Assembly: GCA_026398895.1 (NCBI GenBank)
Contig: JAPLRZ010000031.1
Coordinates: 1 to 56,175, forward strand
From: Methylococcales bacterium
GTDB lineage: Bacteria; Pseudomonadota; Gammaproteobacteria; Methylococcales; Methylomonadaceae
DNA: 56,175 nt
Reading direction: 5' to 3'
Shown here: one piece after another, positions 7,960 to 17,600 of the stretch
Layout: every line of letters starts with the position of its first letter
How positions within the stretch are numbered: the first letter of the stretch is position 1
The notes under the pieces: generated by a model
Seen by the model: the letters and a program-made list of their open reading frames with translations, nothing else
Told to the model about the DNA's origin: nothing
Databases searched by the model: none
Made by a program: the position numbers and the translations under genes

Positions 7960-9398
7960 AGCAACGGTAACATTTTATCGGGATTCAAAATACCACGCGG
8001 GTCAAATTGGCGTTTAATGGCTCGCATCAGGGCGATGGAATTGGCATCGAGTTCACGGTCAACAAAATCACGTTTTTCTATGCCAACGCCATGTTCACCT
8101 GACAGCGTACCGTTTAGCGTTAGCACTAAGGAAAAAATCTCATCCAAACAGGCGTGGGCTTTTTTGCTTTGTTCAAGTTCATCGGGGTCTAGCAGTAAAT
8201 TAACGTGAATATTGCCATTACCTGCATGACCAAAATTAACGATAGGTAGTTGGTATTTTTTTGATAGCGCGTCTAGTCCTGCAATTAAAGCGGGCATTTC
8301 GGTGACTGGCACGACCACATCTTCATTGATTTTTTTCGGTGCGACTTTGCGCAGTGCAGGTGATAGAGCTTTGCGGGTTTGCCATAAGGCGGCAACTTCG
8401 GCTTCGGTTTGTGCCAATCTTATGTCCATCAAACCTGCGTTGCTTGCGGCTGCAATCACTTTTTCAGCGGCGAACTCCAAGCCTTCGAGTTGTCCATCGA
8501 CTTCTATCATGAGCATTGCCCCTGCATTTTCGGGCAAATCAGTTTCGGTGTAGTCTCGAATCATATTGATAGCATTACCATCAATAAATTCTAAGGCACA
8601 GGGAATCACAGCTTGCGCCATGATGGCAGATACGGCTTTAGCAGCATTGGCTACCGTGTTGTAAATGGCTCTGAGAGTTTTCTTGGCTTCGGGTAGTGGC
8701 ATTAGTTTTAGCGTCGCTTCGGTAATAATGGCTAACGTGCCTTCTGAACCGATGATTAAGCGCGTTAAGTCATAACCGACTACGCCTTTGCTGGTAAATA
8801 CGCCAACGCGAATTTCCTTGCCTTCACCTGTGACGGCGCGTAAACCTAGGGTGTTTTCACGCGGCGTACCGTATTTAACCGCCTTAGGGCCAGCGGAGTT
8901 ATAGGCTAAATTGCCGCCGATACTGCAAAACGCCGCGCTGGTGGGATCGGGTGGCCAAAAGAAACCTTTTTCTTTCACCAAGTCTTGGACTTGTTGATTA
9001 GTAATGCCCGTTTGTACCGTGATGTAGCGATTATCAGGCGAAAATTCCAGCACTTTGGTCATGCGTTCCATCGACATCACTACGCCGTTGTGCAATGGCA
9101 CAGTCGCGCCTGTTGTGCCTGTGCCACGTCCTCTGACCGTTAGCGCGATGCTAAATTGATGACAGGCTTGCACCGCACTGACCACTTGCTCGTGGGTAGT
9201 TGGAAAAATCACCGCTTGGGGTAAGCGATGCAAACGGCTGTTATCATAGCCATACGCCCAGCATTCTTCAGGCGCAGTGAGTAGGGTTTGCTTAGTAAAC
9301 GCCTCGCTAAGCAAGGCTAAAAAATCGCTGGGTAATTTAGTCAAGGTATTCAAAGACGGTAACAATTTGTTTAACTCCTGCTTGTAAGCGCGTGACAT
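7956..9398 (-). CDS. FAD-linked 2-hydroxyacid oxidase/dehydrogenase (GlcD/D-lactate dehydrogenase family)
   Basis: This is a VAO-type flavoprotein that oxidises a 2-hydroxyacid such as D-lactate, glycolate or D-2-hydroxyglutarate to the 2-oxoacid; the substrate cannot be told from sequence. The FAD-binding half shows TVRGRGTGTTGATVPL (near 105) and SIGGNLAYNSAGPKAVKYG. The C-terminal half has the metal-site motifs NFGHAGNGNIHVN and GTLSGEHGVGIEKR, ending RGILNPDKML. Its 480 residues are normal for the family. The chosen start lies 62 bases inside the dolP-like gene, with an AAGGTAG ribosome site before it, so the two may be translationally coupled. No glcE or glcF partners are adjacent. Confidence 0.88.
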   Translation of the reverse strand: MSRAYKQELNKLLPSLNTLTKLPSDFLALLSEAFTKQTLLTAPEECWAYGYDNSRLHRLPQAVIFPTTHEQVVSAVQACHQFSIALTVRGRGTGTTGATVPLHNGVVMSMERMTKVLEFSPDNRYITVQTGITNQQVQDLVKEKGFFWPPDPTSAAFCSIGGNLAYNSAGPKAVKYGTPRENTLGLRAVTGEGKEIRVGVFTSKGVVGYDLTRLIIGSEGTLAIITEATLKLMPLPEAKKTLRAIYNTVANAAKAVSAIMAQAVIPCALEFIDGNAINMIRDYTETDLPENAGAMLMIEVDGQLEGLEFAAEKVIAAASNAGLMDIRLAQTEAEVAALWQTRKALSPALRKVAPKKINEDVVVPVTEMPALIAGLDALSKKYQLPIVNFGHAGNGNIHVNLLLDPDELEQSKKAHACLDEIFSLVLTLNGTLSGEHGVGIEKRDFVDRELDANSIALMRAIKRQFDPRGILNPDKMLPLL

Positions 9399-9912
9399 TC
9401 ACCACTACCTTGCCTTCTTCTTTGGATACTCGTCCCATGAGATAAACCACGCTATTTTCAGTGACCACTTTAATCATGGCTGAATTAAAATCGGGTAGCG
9501 TGTAAATTTGGGTGAGTGCGGTTTTGACCCGTTGATTTAGCTGGGCATCATCGTCGCGTGACACGGCATCACTCGGCGGCGCGATGGTTAAATTATCACG
9601 CACCATTTTAACGTGACGAATAATGCGCACAATATCGAGAGCTTTGTTTTTAAGAGCTTCATTAGCGACTTCGCCTGTCATTAATACCGCGCCATTATAA
9701 GCGGTGACCGTAATATAACTTTGAGCCGTTAAGTCTTTGTCGCTATATAACTCTTCGAGAGCAGATTGTTCTATGTCTTTATCACTGGCAATTTCATCCA
9801 GAGAACGGCGATCATATTTTGCCGCTTGTTGAATTTCATCCTGAGAAATAGGCGTTGCGCACCCACCCAGCAAAAAACTATGTATTAATACTAGCCATAA
9901 AAATCGGCGCAT
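9337..9912 (-). CDS. dolP: BON-domain outer-membrane lipoprotein, DolP (YraP)-like
   Basis: It is 191 residues, the same length as E. coli DolP. The lipobox LGGC has cysteine 18. Two BON domains follow (about 60-125 and 130-191) with the typical V-x-L-x-G-x-V patterns (AVLMTGEVANEA; SVVYLMGRVSKEE). DolP binds anionic phospholipid at division sites and supports outer-membrane integrity. Its position directly after a diaA-like gene, itself after yraN, is the conserved gammaproteobacterial order and supports the assignment. Its 3' end overlaps the start of the oxidase gene by 62 bases. Confidence 0.88.
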   Translation of the reverse strand: MRRFLWLVLIHSFLLGGCATPISQDEIQQAAKYDRRSLDEIASDKDIEQSALEELYSDKDLTAQSYITVTAYNGAVLMTGEVANEALKNKALDIVRIIRHVKMVRDNLTIAPPSDAVSRDDDAQLNQRVKTALTQIYTLPDFNSAMIKVVTENSVVYLMGRVSKEEGKVVVNVTRLQAGVKQIVTVFEYLD

Positions 9913-9915
9913 TGT

Positions 9916-10503
9916 TTAAGCTCCAAATAATTGATGATCGATTAGATCACACAAACAGTGAGTAATCAAAACATGAACTTCATGTATTCGTGCTATTGAT
10001 TGAGAGGGAATACAAATTTCTATGTCAGTTTCTTTTAGTAAGGGATTCAGTGCAATACCCTTACGACCTGACAAGACAATAACCGTTAAGCCTTTATCAT
10101 GTGCAGCACTAATGGCTTTGGTAATACTGGCACTCGCGCCATTTTCGCTATAAACCAGTAATAAATCACCACTGTTGCCTAACGCGCGTAGCTGTTTTGC
10201 ATAGACCTCATCAAAGGCATAATCATTGGCAATGCCTGTAACAGTTGCCATATCGGTTGTTAATGGAATAACAGGCAGGGCAGGGCGGTCACGTTCAAAT
10301 TGATTGAGCATGGATGATGAAAATAACTGCACACAACTTGCTGAGCGTCCATTGCCACAACAGAGAATTTTTTTATCGTTCAGCAACACTGAAACCAGCC
10401 CTTGTGCGGCATATTCAATCAGCTCACACAAGCTAATCATGGTCTCTTGATGGGTTTGCAGATGATCGGTGAAATGATTAATGAGTCGGTCTTGTAGGCT
10501 CAT
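9916..10503 (-). CDS. diaA: SIS-domain protein, DiaA (phosphoheptose isomerase-like)
   Basis: It is a single SIS domain of 195 residues, resembling GmhA but in the diaA genomic position. DiaA is a tetrameric DnaA-binding protein that promotes initiation at oriC. Sugar-phosphate-loop features are visible in CGNGRSASCVQLFSSSM (near 49) and LVYSENGASASITKAI. Context (yraN, diaA, dolP) favours DiaA over GmhA. The heptose isomerase activity cannot be ruled out from sequence alone, because the two families are close relatives. It starts 18 bases after the yraN stop and ends 3 bases before dolP. Confidence 0.82.
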   Translation of the reverse strand: MSLQDRLINHFTDHLQTHQETMISLCELIEYAAQGLVSVLLNDKKILCCGNGRSASCVQLFSSSMLNQFERDRPALPVIPLTTDMATVTGIANDYAFDEVYAKQLRALGNSGDLLLVYSENGASASITKAISAAHDKGLTVIVLSGRKGIALNPLLKETDIEICIPSQSIARIHEVHVLITHCLCDLIDHQLFGA

Positions 10504-10521
10504 AGTGGGTTGATTAGCGGG

Positions 10522-10887
10522 TTAAAAGGCATTTTTTATCCAGTCTAGGTTGCCGTTGCCAGACAGAGCAACCACATCAAAACGTATCGGTTTATTGATC
10601 TTTTGGCTGGATAAATAAACCTGTGTTGCCGCTATTATACGCGATTGTTTAGCCCGCGTGACGCTCTCTGCTGCACTGCCATATTTATCTGTTTGCCGAA
10701 AACGCACTTCAATAATCACCAACGTTTGCTCATCGGTCATGATTAAATCAAGTTCGCCTTGTTTACAACGAAAATTACGCGTTACCAGTTTAAGTCCTTT
10801 TTTAAGCAGAAATTGGTAGGCTTGCTGTTCTGCACTTTCGCCACGCAATAAATGCGCGGCTTTGTCTTTAAGTTGCGAAAATAACAC
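10522..10887 (-). CDS. yraN: YraN family protein (UPF0102)
   Basis: The 121-residue protein has the nuclease-like fold signature of the UPF0102 family. QGELDLIMTDEQTLVIIEVRFR, near residues 43-64, contains the D...E-x-R/K core of a PD-(D/E)xK-type site. The biochemical role of YraN is not established, though related Holliday-junction-resolvase folds suggest nucleic acid binding. It sits 12 bases after a small unknown gene and leads into diaA. In many gammaproteobacteria lpoA and rsmI precede yraN; neither is found here. Confidence 0.9.
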   Translation of the reverse strand: MLFSQLKDKAAHLLRGESAEQQAYQFLLKKGLKLVTRNFRCKQGELDLIMTDEQTLVIIEVRFRQTDKYGSAAESVTRAKQSRIIAATQVYLSSQKINKPIRFDVVALSGNGNLDWIKNAF

Positions 10888-10899
10888 GTCACGCCTCGT

Positions 10900-11139
10900 T
10901 TAGTGCATATCCAGCCATTCTTGTGAGTGTTTATCATCATCGTAGCTGTCTTCTTGTCCATCGCCTTGATAGCCGTCTGCGATAAATAATGACAGCTCCA
11001 TTCTGAGGGTACTTAATGCGTCATTCAATTGCTTGCTTGCCACTTGGTCAAAAGTAGGTGCGAGTGTAGACGCATTATGATGAACTAATACGTCATAAAG
11101 TAATTGTGCTTGTTCTTGCGTGTATTGCGGGTTATTCAT
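10900..11139 (-). CDS. Small acidic protein of unknown function, upstream of yraN
   Basis: It is 79 residues and I do not recognise it. It has no signal peptide or membrane segment. It looks helical in the first 55 residues and ends with a very acidic tail (QGDGQEDSYDDDKHSQEW). It is close-packed with yraN (12-base gap, same strand), so it probably shares its transcript. The reading frame is credible because of that spacing and the ordinary residue composition. A transcript starting here would carry yraN, diaA, dolP and the oxidase. Confidence 0.55.
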   Translation of the reverse strand: MNNPQYTQEQAQLLYDVLVHHNASTLAPTFDQVASKQLNDALSTLRMELSLFIADGYQGDGQEDSYDDDKHSQEWLDMH

Positions 11140-11218
11140 TAATAATGCCTAGTGAGTGATGGTATAGAGTGGAGAAAATCAGCTTGGTCGTGGGGTGAAA
11201 CCTGTTATAGCGATATTA

Positions 11219-11251
11219 ATGACTGCCAGTCCTTAAAGGACTGACAGTCAT
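11219..11251. repeat. 33-base palindrome (ATGACTGCCAGTCCTT type)
   Basis: The half-sites ATGACTGCCAGTCCTT and AAGGACTGACAGTCAT form a near-perfect hairpin. The same palindrome, with a few changes, lies inside the haemagglutinin remnant at 20231-20264. A partial copy (GACTACCAGTCAT) is near 21231. It sits between the PilJ-like gene and the yraN operon, 80 bases past the former's stop, without a U-run. Confidence 0.75.
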
Positions 11252-11331
11252 GCCCAAAAGTAAAAACAACAGATTTTACCCACTATCGTGTAACGCTGGG
11301 TAAGTAAATGCCCAGCTAATTGGAATAGTTT

Positions 11332-13542
11332 TTAAGCAGCGACGCTTTGTTTAGGCAGGGTGAATACGCTAACCGATTGCACCAAATCATTAGATAGCCC
11401 TACTAACTGTTCGGTTTGCAGTCCTTGTTCTTGTAACTGGTCAAAGGTTTCTTCGGTACTTTTGGTAATTTGCAACGCACGTTCTTGTAAGCGTTGCGTG
11501 GTTAATACTTGAGCGTTTGAGTCTTCGGCAATACGTTTTACCAATTGTACCAATGTAGCTGTTGTTTCACGCGTTACTCGCATTTCATCACCCGCTTGTT
11601 GGGCAAGATCCGTCCCTTTGATAACCAGCCCAATCGCTTCGTTCATGGTGATAACAGTATCGGCGGTTTCCACCTGAATGTTATTAACCAGTGCCGCGAT
11701 TTTTGAAGTCGCTTCACGCGAGTTTTCCGCAAGTCGTTGCACTTCGTTGGCAACCACCGCAAAACCACGACCTGCTTCACCCGCTGATGCAGCGTGCATG
11801 GAAGCGTTTAAGGCGAGAATGTGGGTACGTTCAGCGATGTTGTTAATTAAATTTACAACGCCGCCAATTTCTTGTGAACGTTCACCGAGTCGTTTAATAC
11901 GTTTTTCAGTTTCGCGGATGGTGTCACGAATGATGGTGATACCTTGTACGGTGTCCAGTACGGTCTCTTGTGCTTTGTCGGTATTTTTAATGGCTTTTTC
12001 TGCCGCTTCGTTACAAGAAACCGCAAGTTGCGCTACTCCTAACATTGCTTCAGAGGCGTTGTTAAGCTCAGCGTTAGATTGTTCTACCTCGCGCTTTTCT
12101 TCTAATGCCACTTGAATAACGTTATCTGATTGCGTTTTCACGCTTTGAGATACTTGCGCAACGCTACCCGCCAATTGCACAACTTTGTTCAAAACTTTGG
12201 AGGTTTCATCAGCAAGCAAATTTAACGCGTCGGCAATCAGACCCGTTATGTCTTCAGAAACAGGTACTTTTACGGTAAGGTCTTTTTGCGATAGTTTTGC
12301 CACCGCTTGCAGTAAGTTAATAATCGAGGCGTTTAAGGTTTCATTTTCTCTTTGAATATTGGCACTGACTAACTCGCGTTGATCAACCATCATGTCAAAC
12401 TGCCGCCCCATTAAACCCAATTCGTCAAAAGTTTCAGGATTAACACGGATGGTATTGTCGCCCATTGCTAGTTTTTGCATAACGTCCACTAATCGAGCGA
12501 GTGGATTGGTAATACTGCGAATAATATAAAAAGTGAATGCCGAGCCGATTAAAATTAATGCCAATAGACCAAAACTGATAAAAAGCTCTGTTTGCCGTAA
12601 TTTGTTGGCTTTATCATTCAACAATTTGTTTAGTATTTCCATGCCTTTTTGGTTACGCACAGAGTAACTATCGATAGTTTTGGTGTAAAAATCGAAGTAA
12701 TCTTTGGGTGCGTAAGTCAGTTCAGAGGCATTTAATATTTCTTTTTTAACCAACTCGATGGCAGTGTTGTAATTGTCACTGGCATCTTTCGTTAAGCCTT
12801 CCAGATCTGCCTTAATGCTAGGGTCAAGCTCAAAAGCTTTCTCTAACGAACCTAGGGCAATTTTCCGTTGTGCCTTAGTCAAGTCAACCAAACCTGATAA
12901 GCGTTGTAATTCAGCAGGTGTGGCTTGTTTTGCGACTAATAAGCTAGAACCCAACGCCCGCATTTTACCAAGGGTTTCGGTCAATGCAGGATTGGCGTAC
13001 ACGAACGCTTGAATCATAAAGTAGTTTTTTGCATCAGATTCTAACGTTAAGCCATACTGATCCGCCACTTTGTCATTTAAGGACAGATAGTCTTCGATGA
13101 CATTGATATGTTCTTGAAAACTTTCGGGTACGGTAATTTGTTTTTTATCAACCTGCTCTTGTAATTTATGCCAACGTAGAGCAATTAAATTCCAGTCGTC
13201 TTTGATTTTGTCATTAGGCATTGCCTCTATCATAGGAATAAGTGTGTTGACTAACTGATTGGCTGCATTTTTAGTTTCTTCACGTTGTGCTGCCGCTTGC
13301 GTATCACCACTTAATAAACGGGCTGATAATCCCCGATGTTTTTGTAGCAGTCGGACTAACTCTAGCAAGTTCTGCACGGGAGGAATCCCTTTGGTTTCTA
13401 ATATCGCCGTGTTAATCGACTTTTCTGTTACCGCGATGTAAAAACCGAATGGAAGTATTACTAACACGAGGGCAAGCACGCCCAAAATGGCGAATTTCTG
13501 CCAGAGCAGCATTCGGCTAAATAGACTTATATTTTGTTTCAT
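11332..13542 (-). CDS. pilJ: PilJ-like methyl-accepting chemotaxis receptor
   Basis: It is a 736-residue inner-membrane chemoreceptor. A first membrane segment (about 15-37) and a second (about 318-340) enclose a large periplasmic helical sensor. A HAMP domain follows, then the cytoplasmic signalling hairpin. The hairpin tip is recognisable at AGEAGRGFAVVANEVQRLAE, the part that contacts CheA and CheW. PilJ-type receptors feed mechanical or chemical signals from type IV pili into the Chp pathway. It is the last gene of a chemosensory operon, 150 bases after the CheW-like pair. A signal-specific role (pili or surface sensing) is inferred from operon content. Confidence 0.85.
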   Translation of the reverse strand: MKQNISLFSRMLLWQKFAILGVLALVLVILPFGFYIAVTEKSINTAILETKGIPPVQNLLELVRLLQKHRGLSARLLSGDTQAAAQREETKNAANQLVNTLIPMIEAMPNDKIKDDWNLIALRWHKLQEQVDKKQITVPESFQEHINVIEDYLSLNDKVADQYGLTLESDAKNYFMIQAFVYANPALTETLGKMRALGSSLLVAKQATPAELQRLSGLVDLTKAQRKIALGSLEKAFELDPSIKADLEGLTKDASDNYNTAIELVKKEILNASELTYAPKDYFDFYTKTIDSYSVRNQKGMEILNKLLNDKANKLRQTELFISFGLLALILIGSAFTFYIIRSITNPLARLVDVMQKLAMGDNTIRVNPETFDELGLMGRQFDMMVDQRELVSANIQRENETLNASIINLLQAVAKLSQKDLTVKVPVSEDITGLIADALNLLADETSKVLNKVVQLAGSVAQVSQSVKTQSDNVIQVALEEKREVEQSNAELNNASEAMLGVAQLAVSCNEAAEKAIKNTDKAQETVLDTVQGITIIRDTIRETEKRIKRLGERSQEIGGVVNLINNIAERTHILALNASMHAASAGEAGRGFAVVANEVQRLAENSREATSKIAALVNNIQVETADTVITMNEAIGLVIKGTDLAQQAGDEMRVTRETTATLVQLVKRIAEDSNAQVLTTQRLQERALQITKSTEETFDQLQEQGLQTEQLVGLSNDLVQSVSVFTLPKQSVAA

Positions 13543-13692
13543 AGAGTGTGTTCCATATTGTCAATGATGAATTTTGCCGAATAGCCTGTTGTCACAGCGG
13601 TGAGCTAAACGAGTTTATATTAGGTTGGGTTGAGGTTGGAAACTCAACAAAACTGTTGACTTGTTGTGAAGTTCAGAGAGATTCACCCTAAC

Positions 13693-14151
13693 CTACACGC
13701 CTTCTTGATACGCAAACAAGCATTCAAGTTTTAAAATTGGAATACTTGCTTGTGTGTTTGCTTCTTGAAAACAAGACCTGAAGTAATGCCTCCACGGTGA
13801 TAAATCAGTGGGTAATTTGCAAACTTGTTCATCACTGACTTCAGTTCGAGTGGGCGAGGCATTTAACGACAGTGCGCCGTATTCGAGTAATCCTGTCTTT
13901 TGCGCTCGATAAGCAAAAATGCAAATAAAACGATGAGTTGTTGCTGATTCTTGCTCAAGACCAAATCTTAGTGCGAGGTTCATGACGGGAATGATTTTGT
14001 TTTGCCAGATAAATACTTGCTGGCAATAACATGGTGCTTTTGGCACTTTGTATAAGCTTGGGCTATCGGGAAGAATATGAATAAGCTCAAACTCGCCTAC
14101 GGATGCAAATACAGTGTCGGTAATCGAAACAATCCACGCTGAAACTTTCAT
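13693..14151 (-). CDS. CheW-like adaptor protein (third in operon)
   Basis: It is 152 residues with a divergent CheW fold: an N-terminal beta strand set, then IWQNKIIPVMNLALRFGLEQE, the classic CheW strand-turn in which a docking surface leads into V-I-D-L. CheW proteins couple receptors to CheA. Its start codon overlaps the preceding stop by 1 base, so translation is coupled. Its similarity to canonical CheW is weak outside that motif. It may be an auxiliary adaptor like ChpC; I cannot separate these by eye. Confidence 0.65.
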   Translation of the reverse strand: MKVSAWIVSITDTVFASVGEFELIHILPDSPSLYKVPKAPCYCQQVFIWQNKIIPVMNLALRFGLEQESATTHRFICIFAYRAQKTGLLEYGALSLNASPTRTEVSDEQVCKLPTDLSPWRHYFRSCFQEANTQASIPILKLECLFAYQEGV

Positions 14152-14609
14152 TAGGCTTGTCCCTGTGTAAGAAGGTGACTTAACGCGCTGGCAGAACTGA
14201 TATAACGAACTTCGTTACCATATAATGCTAACGCTAGTAGCGGCGAATTTTCAGTCTTCATCGCAGTTGGCACTGGATGAATGCTGATTTGGTTGCGGTC
14301 AATAGTATCGACTTGCTCACAAAGCAAACCAAATGCAGGTTGGACGTTTTTCATCAAAAGGGCGATATGATAAGTTTCAGGACAACTATTGAGTAAGTTT
14401 AGCTCTGAGGACAGTGCGTATAAAGACCATACATTACCGCTTTGTTCCAGTTGACCAACACTGCCGTTATGGGAGGTAATTGAGATCATATCAACTGTTG
14501 GCTCTAAAGAGTAAACATCACTTTGCGGAATGAGTAACGACAGACCATCAAAAACCAATGCAATAAAATGGCTAGACCAATCAACAAGTTGAGCAGGATT
14601 ATTTTCCAT
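14151..14609 (-). CDS. Divergent CheW-like protein (second in operon)
   Basis: It is also 152 residues, directly after the CheA hybrid with a 1-base start/stop overlap. It begins with FIALVFDGLSLLIPQSDVYSLE, which resembles the first strands of CheW (a self-contained phrase on a hydrophobic pocket). It lacks a clear docking motif. The middle (HIALLMKNVQPAFGLLCEQVDTI) matches the CheW pattern of strand, G, V-D-x-V. Function is likely adaptor or pathway-tuning, inferred from fold hints and from being sandwiched between CheA and another CheW-like protein. Confidence 0.5.
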   Translation of the reverse strand: MENNPAQLVDWSSHFIALVFDGLSLLIPQSDVYSLEPTVDMISITSHNGSVGQLEQSGNVWSLYALSSELNLLNSCPETYHIALLMKNVQPAFGLLCEQVDTIDRNQISIHPVPTAMKTENSPLLALALYGNEVRYISSASALSHLLTQGQA

Positions 14610-17600
14610 TAGACCGCTGCCGCAGTAGACTTTCTGTCGAGCAATGTTTGTATTTTGCTTAACAAATCATCGTCTTGTACGGGTTTAATGAGATAGAAAT
14701 CAATCCCCGCTTCTTCTGCCAGTTGTCGATGTTTTTGTGTAGACCGTGAGGTAACCATAATGATAGGTAAATCTCTAATGTTTACATGACTACGAATGTG
14801 TGATGCGAGTTCGATACCATTCATTCTAGGCATTTCAAGGTCGGTGATAACAATATCTGGTTTACTATTAGCCAACCATTCTACCGCTTCGATACCGTCA
14901 CGAACTGTTTGGACACGGAAACCTGCATCGGTCAAAATTTGTTGCAGTGCGCGGCGTTGGCTGAGCGAGTCATCCACAATCAGTATTTTGGGTAAATTTG
15001 AGCCTGAATCAATTCTTTCTGCCACAGTAGTCTGTGTAGTTACATTAGCACGGATTGGCGCACGCAATAATTCAGGAATATCTAGCACGGGGGTGACAGA
15101 ACCATCACCTAGAATAGTAGCCCCCACGAAACCATGAATTTTCTTCATGTAATAGCCCAAATTCTTAATGACCACTTCTCTGCTATCGATGATGGTGTTA
15201 ACCAGTACAGCGGTAATTTTATGTTCGTTCTGGACTAACAAAACTGCACTATGAGATCGTCTTTCCTTACGACGATCCACTAAATGGAGCAAATCTTCTA
15301 ACTTAACCACAGGATAAATATCCTCACCTACGATTAAAACCTGTTCGTTGCTGATGGTTGTCAGCTCACCTATTCCTGAATAGATAACCTGAGTTAGTCC
15401 TTTACTGGAGATGGCGACTTTGTAAGAAGCCGCATACGCTATTAGTGCGTGTGATCGACTTAGTGGCAAAGGTATTTTTAATTCAACCGTTAAGCCTTGT
15501 CCGCGAACAGACTGTAAGGATAAGCTACCACCTAGGGACAGAACTTGGAAGTTAACCACATCCATTCCTACACCACGTCCTGAGGTTTGCGTTAATTGAT
15601 TGCGGGTAGAAAAATTAGGGCGAAGAATTAAATGTTTTAATTCTTCTTCGCTAATAACATCACCTGCTTGAAAATCACCACGTTTTTTTGCCGTTTGGCG
15701 TATGGCTTCAAAATCTAAGCCCCGTCCGTCGTCACGGCAACGCACTAAAATACTGTTACCTTCGCGGTCAAAGTCGATAGTGATTTGTCCCACAGGCGAT
15801 TTACCTAAGGCAATACGTTCTTCCTGACCTTCTAAACCGTGATCAATAGCATTGCGCAATAAGTGCATTAAGGGTTCAACTAAGGCACTGAGGGTGTCGC
15901 CATCGATGAGTAAGCGTTCACCAGAAAAAGTCAATTCCCCTTGTTTTCCTGTCAGGCGGCAGGTTTGTCTCAGCCCTCTTTGTAAACGTAGGATAATAGA
16001 ACCTACAGGTACGAAGCGGGTTTGCATAACCGCTTCTTGGGTGTTAATCACTAAGCGTTGTTGATATTCCAGAACTTCATTCATGTATTCCAGTTCTTTT
16101 TTCATATCAATGCTAATTTCTCGCGCATCCACTGCCGCTTCAACCATGCGTCGACTGGCAGTATGGAGTTCGTTGTATTGATCCATTTCCAAGGCATCAA
16201 ACTCTTTGCTGGCAGTCACCAAAGATCGACCTGATAAATCTTTTAGATCAATCAATTGATCTAAGCCTGCACCTAGTTGTTGCAACAGGGTAAATTGTGA
16301 CTCCATTGCTTGAAGTTGATTTTTCAAACGGCGTTGACGTTCGTAAATTTGACCATTGAGAATGATGCTTTCACTTGATAGCCTAAATAAATTTTCAATT
16401 TGGTCGGTCGGTACACGCACCATAGCGACTTGAGTTGATTCGGCTTGCTCGGTCTTGGTGTTTTTTTGAGGCTGTGCCGCTGAATCGTCAGTTGAACTTT
16501 TAGCAGCGGCTTCGAGTTTGACGGGGACATCCTGACTATTGGCTTCTTCAATACCGTTTTTGGCTATTCGATATGCCCAATCCAATACTTCTTGCAGGAC
16601 TGCTCGCGCATCAGCAGGCGGCTCACCAAATCCTAGTAACGATTCGCACATGGCTTCTAAACAATCAGAGGCATTGATTAGAGTATTAATCAACGCCGCT
16701 CCAGGCAGTTTATGCGCTTTGGCACACGCCATCAAAATATCTTCTATTTGATGAGTTAGAACGGCAACGCCTTTGATGCCAACGGTATTGCCAGAGCCTT
16801 TAATGGTGTGAGCGATGCGTTGCGCGACATCAATATCCTTTGAGCTACCCCCTGTGTGTAGGCGTTGTATTGCTTCGGAAAATTGTTGGGTATAGCTTGG
16901 AAGTTCTTGCAATAATAAATCGAGCAATTCTTTATTAACGTCATCAGGTAAAGCTAGCGAGACATCGTCATCTGTCGCCAGTTTTTCGTGAACTTCTTCA
17001 GCGGCAGTGTCTTCACTGAATCCTGTAACTTGCATTTGTGGGTGTAATAGTGCGATGGCTTCGGCAGTGATCGGCTGCGCCCAGTTTGGATTAGCCATCT
17101 GTGCTAATAATTGTTTGCCTGCTCCTTTTTTGCTAAAGGCAAGTAAGTAATCTTTAACGTGGCTTATCCAGTCTATCAATAAATCCCGTTTTTCTATGTT
17201 AAAGCTGTCAGTAGCTTGCAAAAATAGCGAAATATTAGTGTTGACGTGCGTGCAGACTTGAGAAAGTCCATCAAAACCGACCATTTTTGAGGCATTTATT
17301 AAGCGTTCTAATTCTTCACTCGCTAGTTCTAAATGCTCCTCTTTTTCTAAGAGTGAGTCATCAAAAGGAATAGCCAGAAATCGGTAATTAAGTAAGCTTG
17401 TCTCAGTATCTAGCAATTCGACCAGTTCTTGCGCCATTGCTGAAAGCGGTTTTTCGTCTTCGTCTGCTATTTCTGTCTCAGCTTCATTAGCTAACTCTGA
17501 TGATGGCGCGTCAACTGCCTGTAAAGGAACAACCTCATTGAGTGTCGTTGTCTCTGGGTGTTGAGAAATATTGTTTGCCGCTAACTCTTCGGTAAGCAGT

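Noticed and set aside
14796..17000. Plus-strand open frames inside the CheA hybrid gene
   Set aside because: They are antisense to a clear multi-domain kinase and lack starts with ribosome sites.
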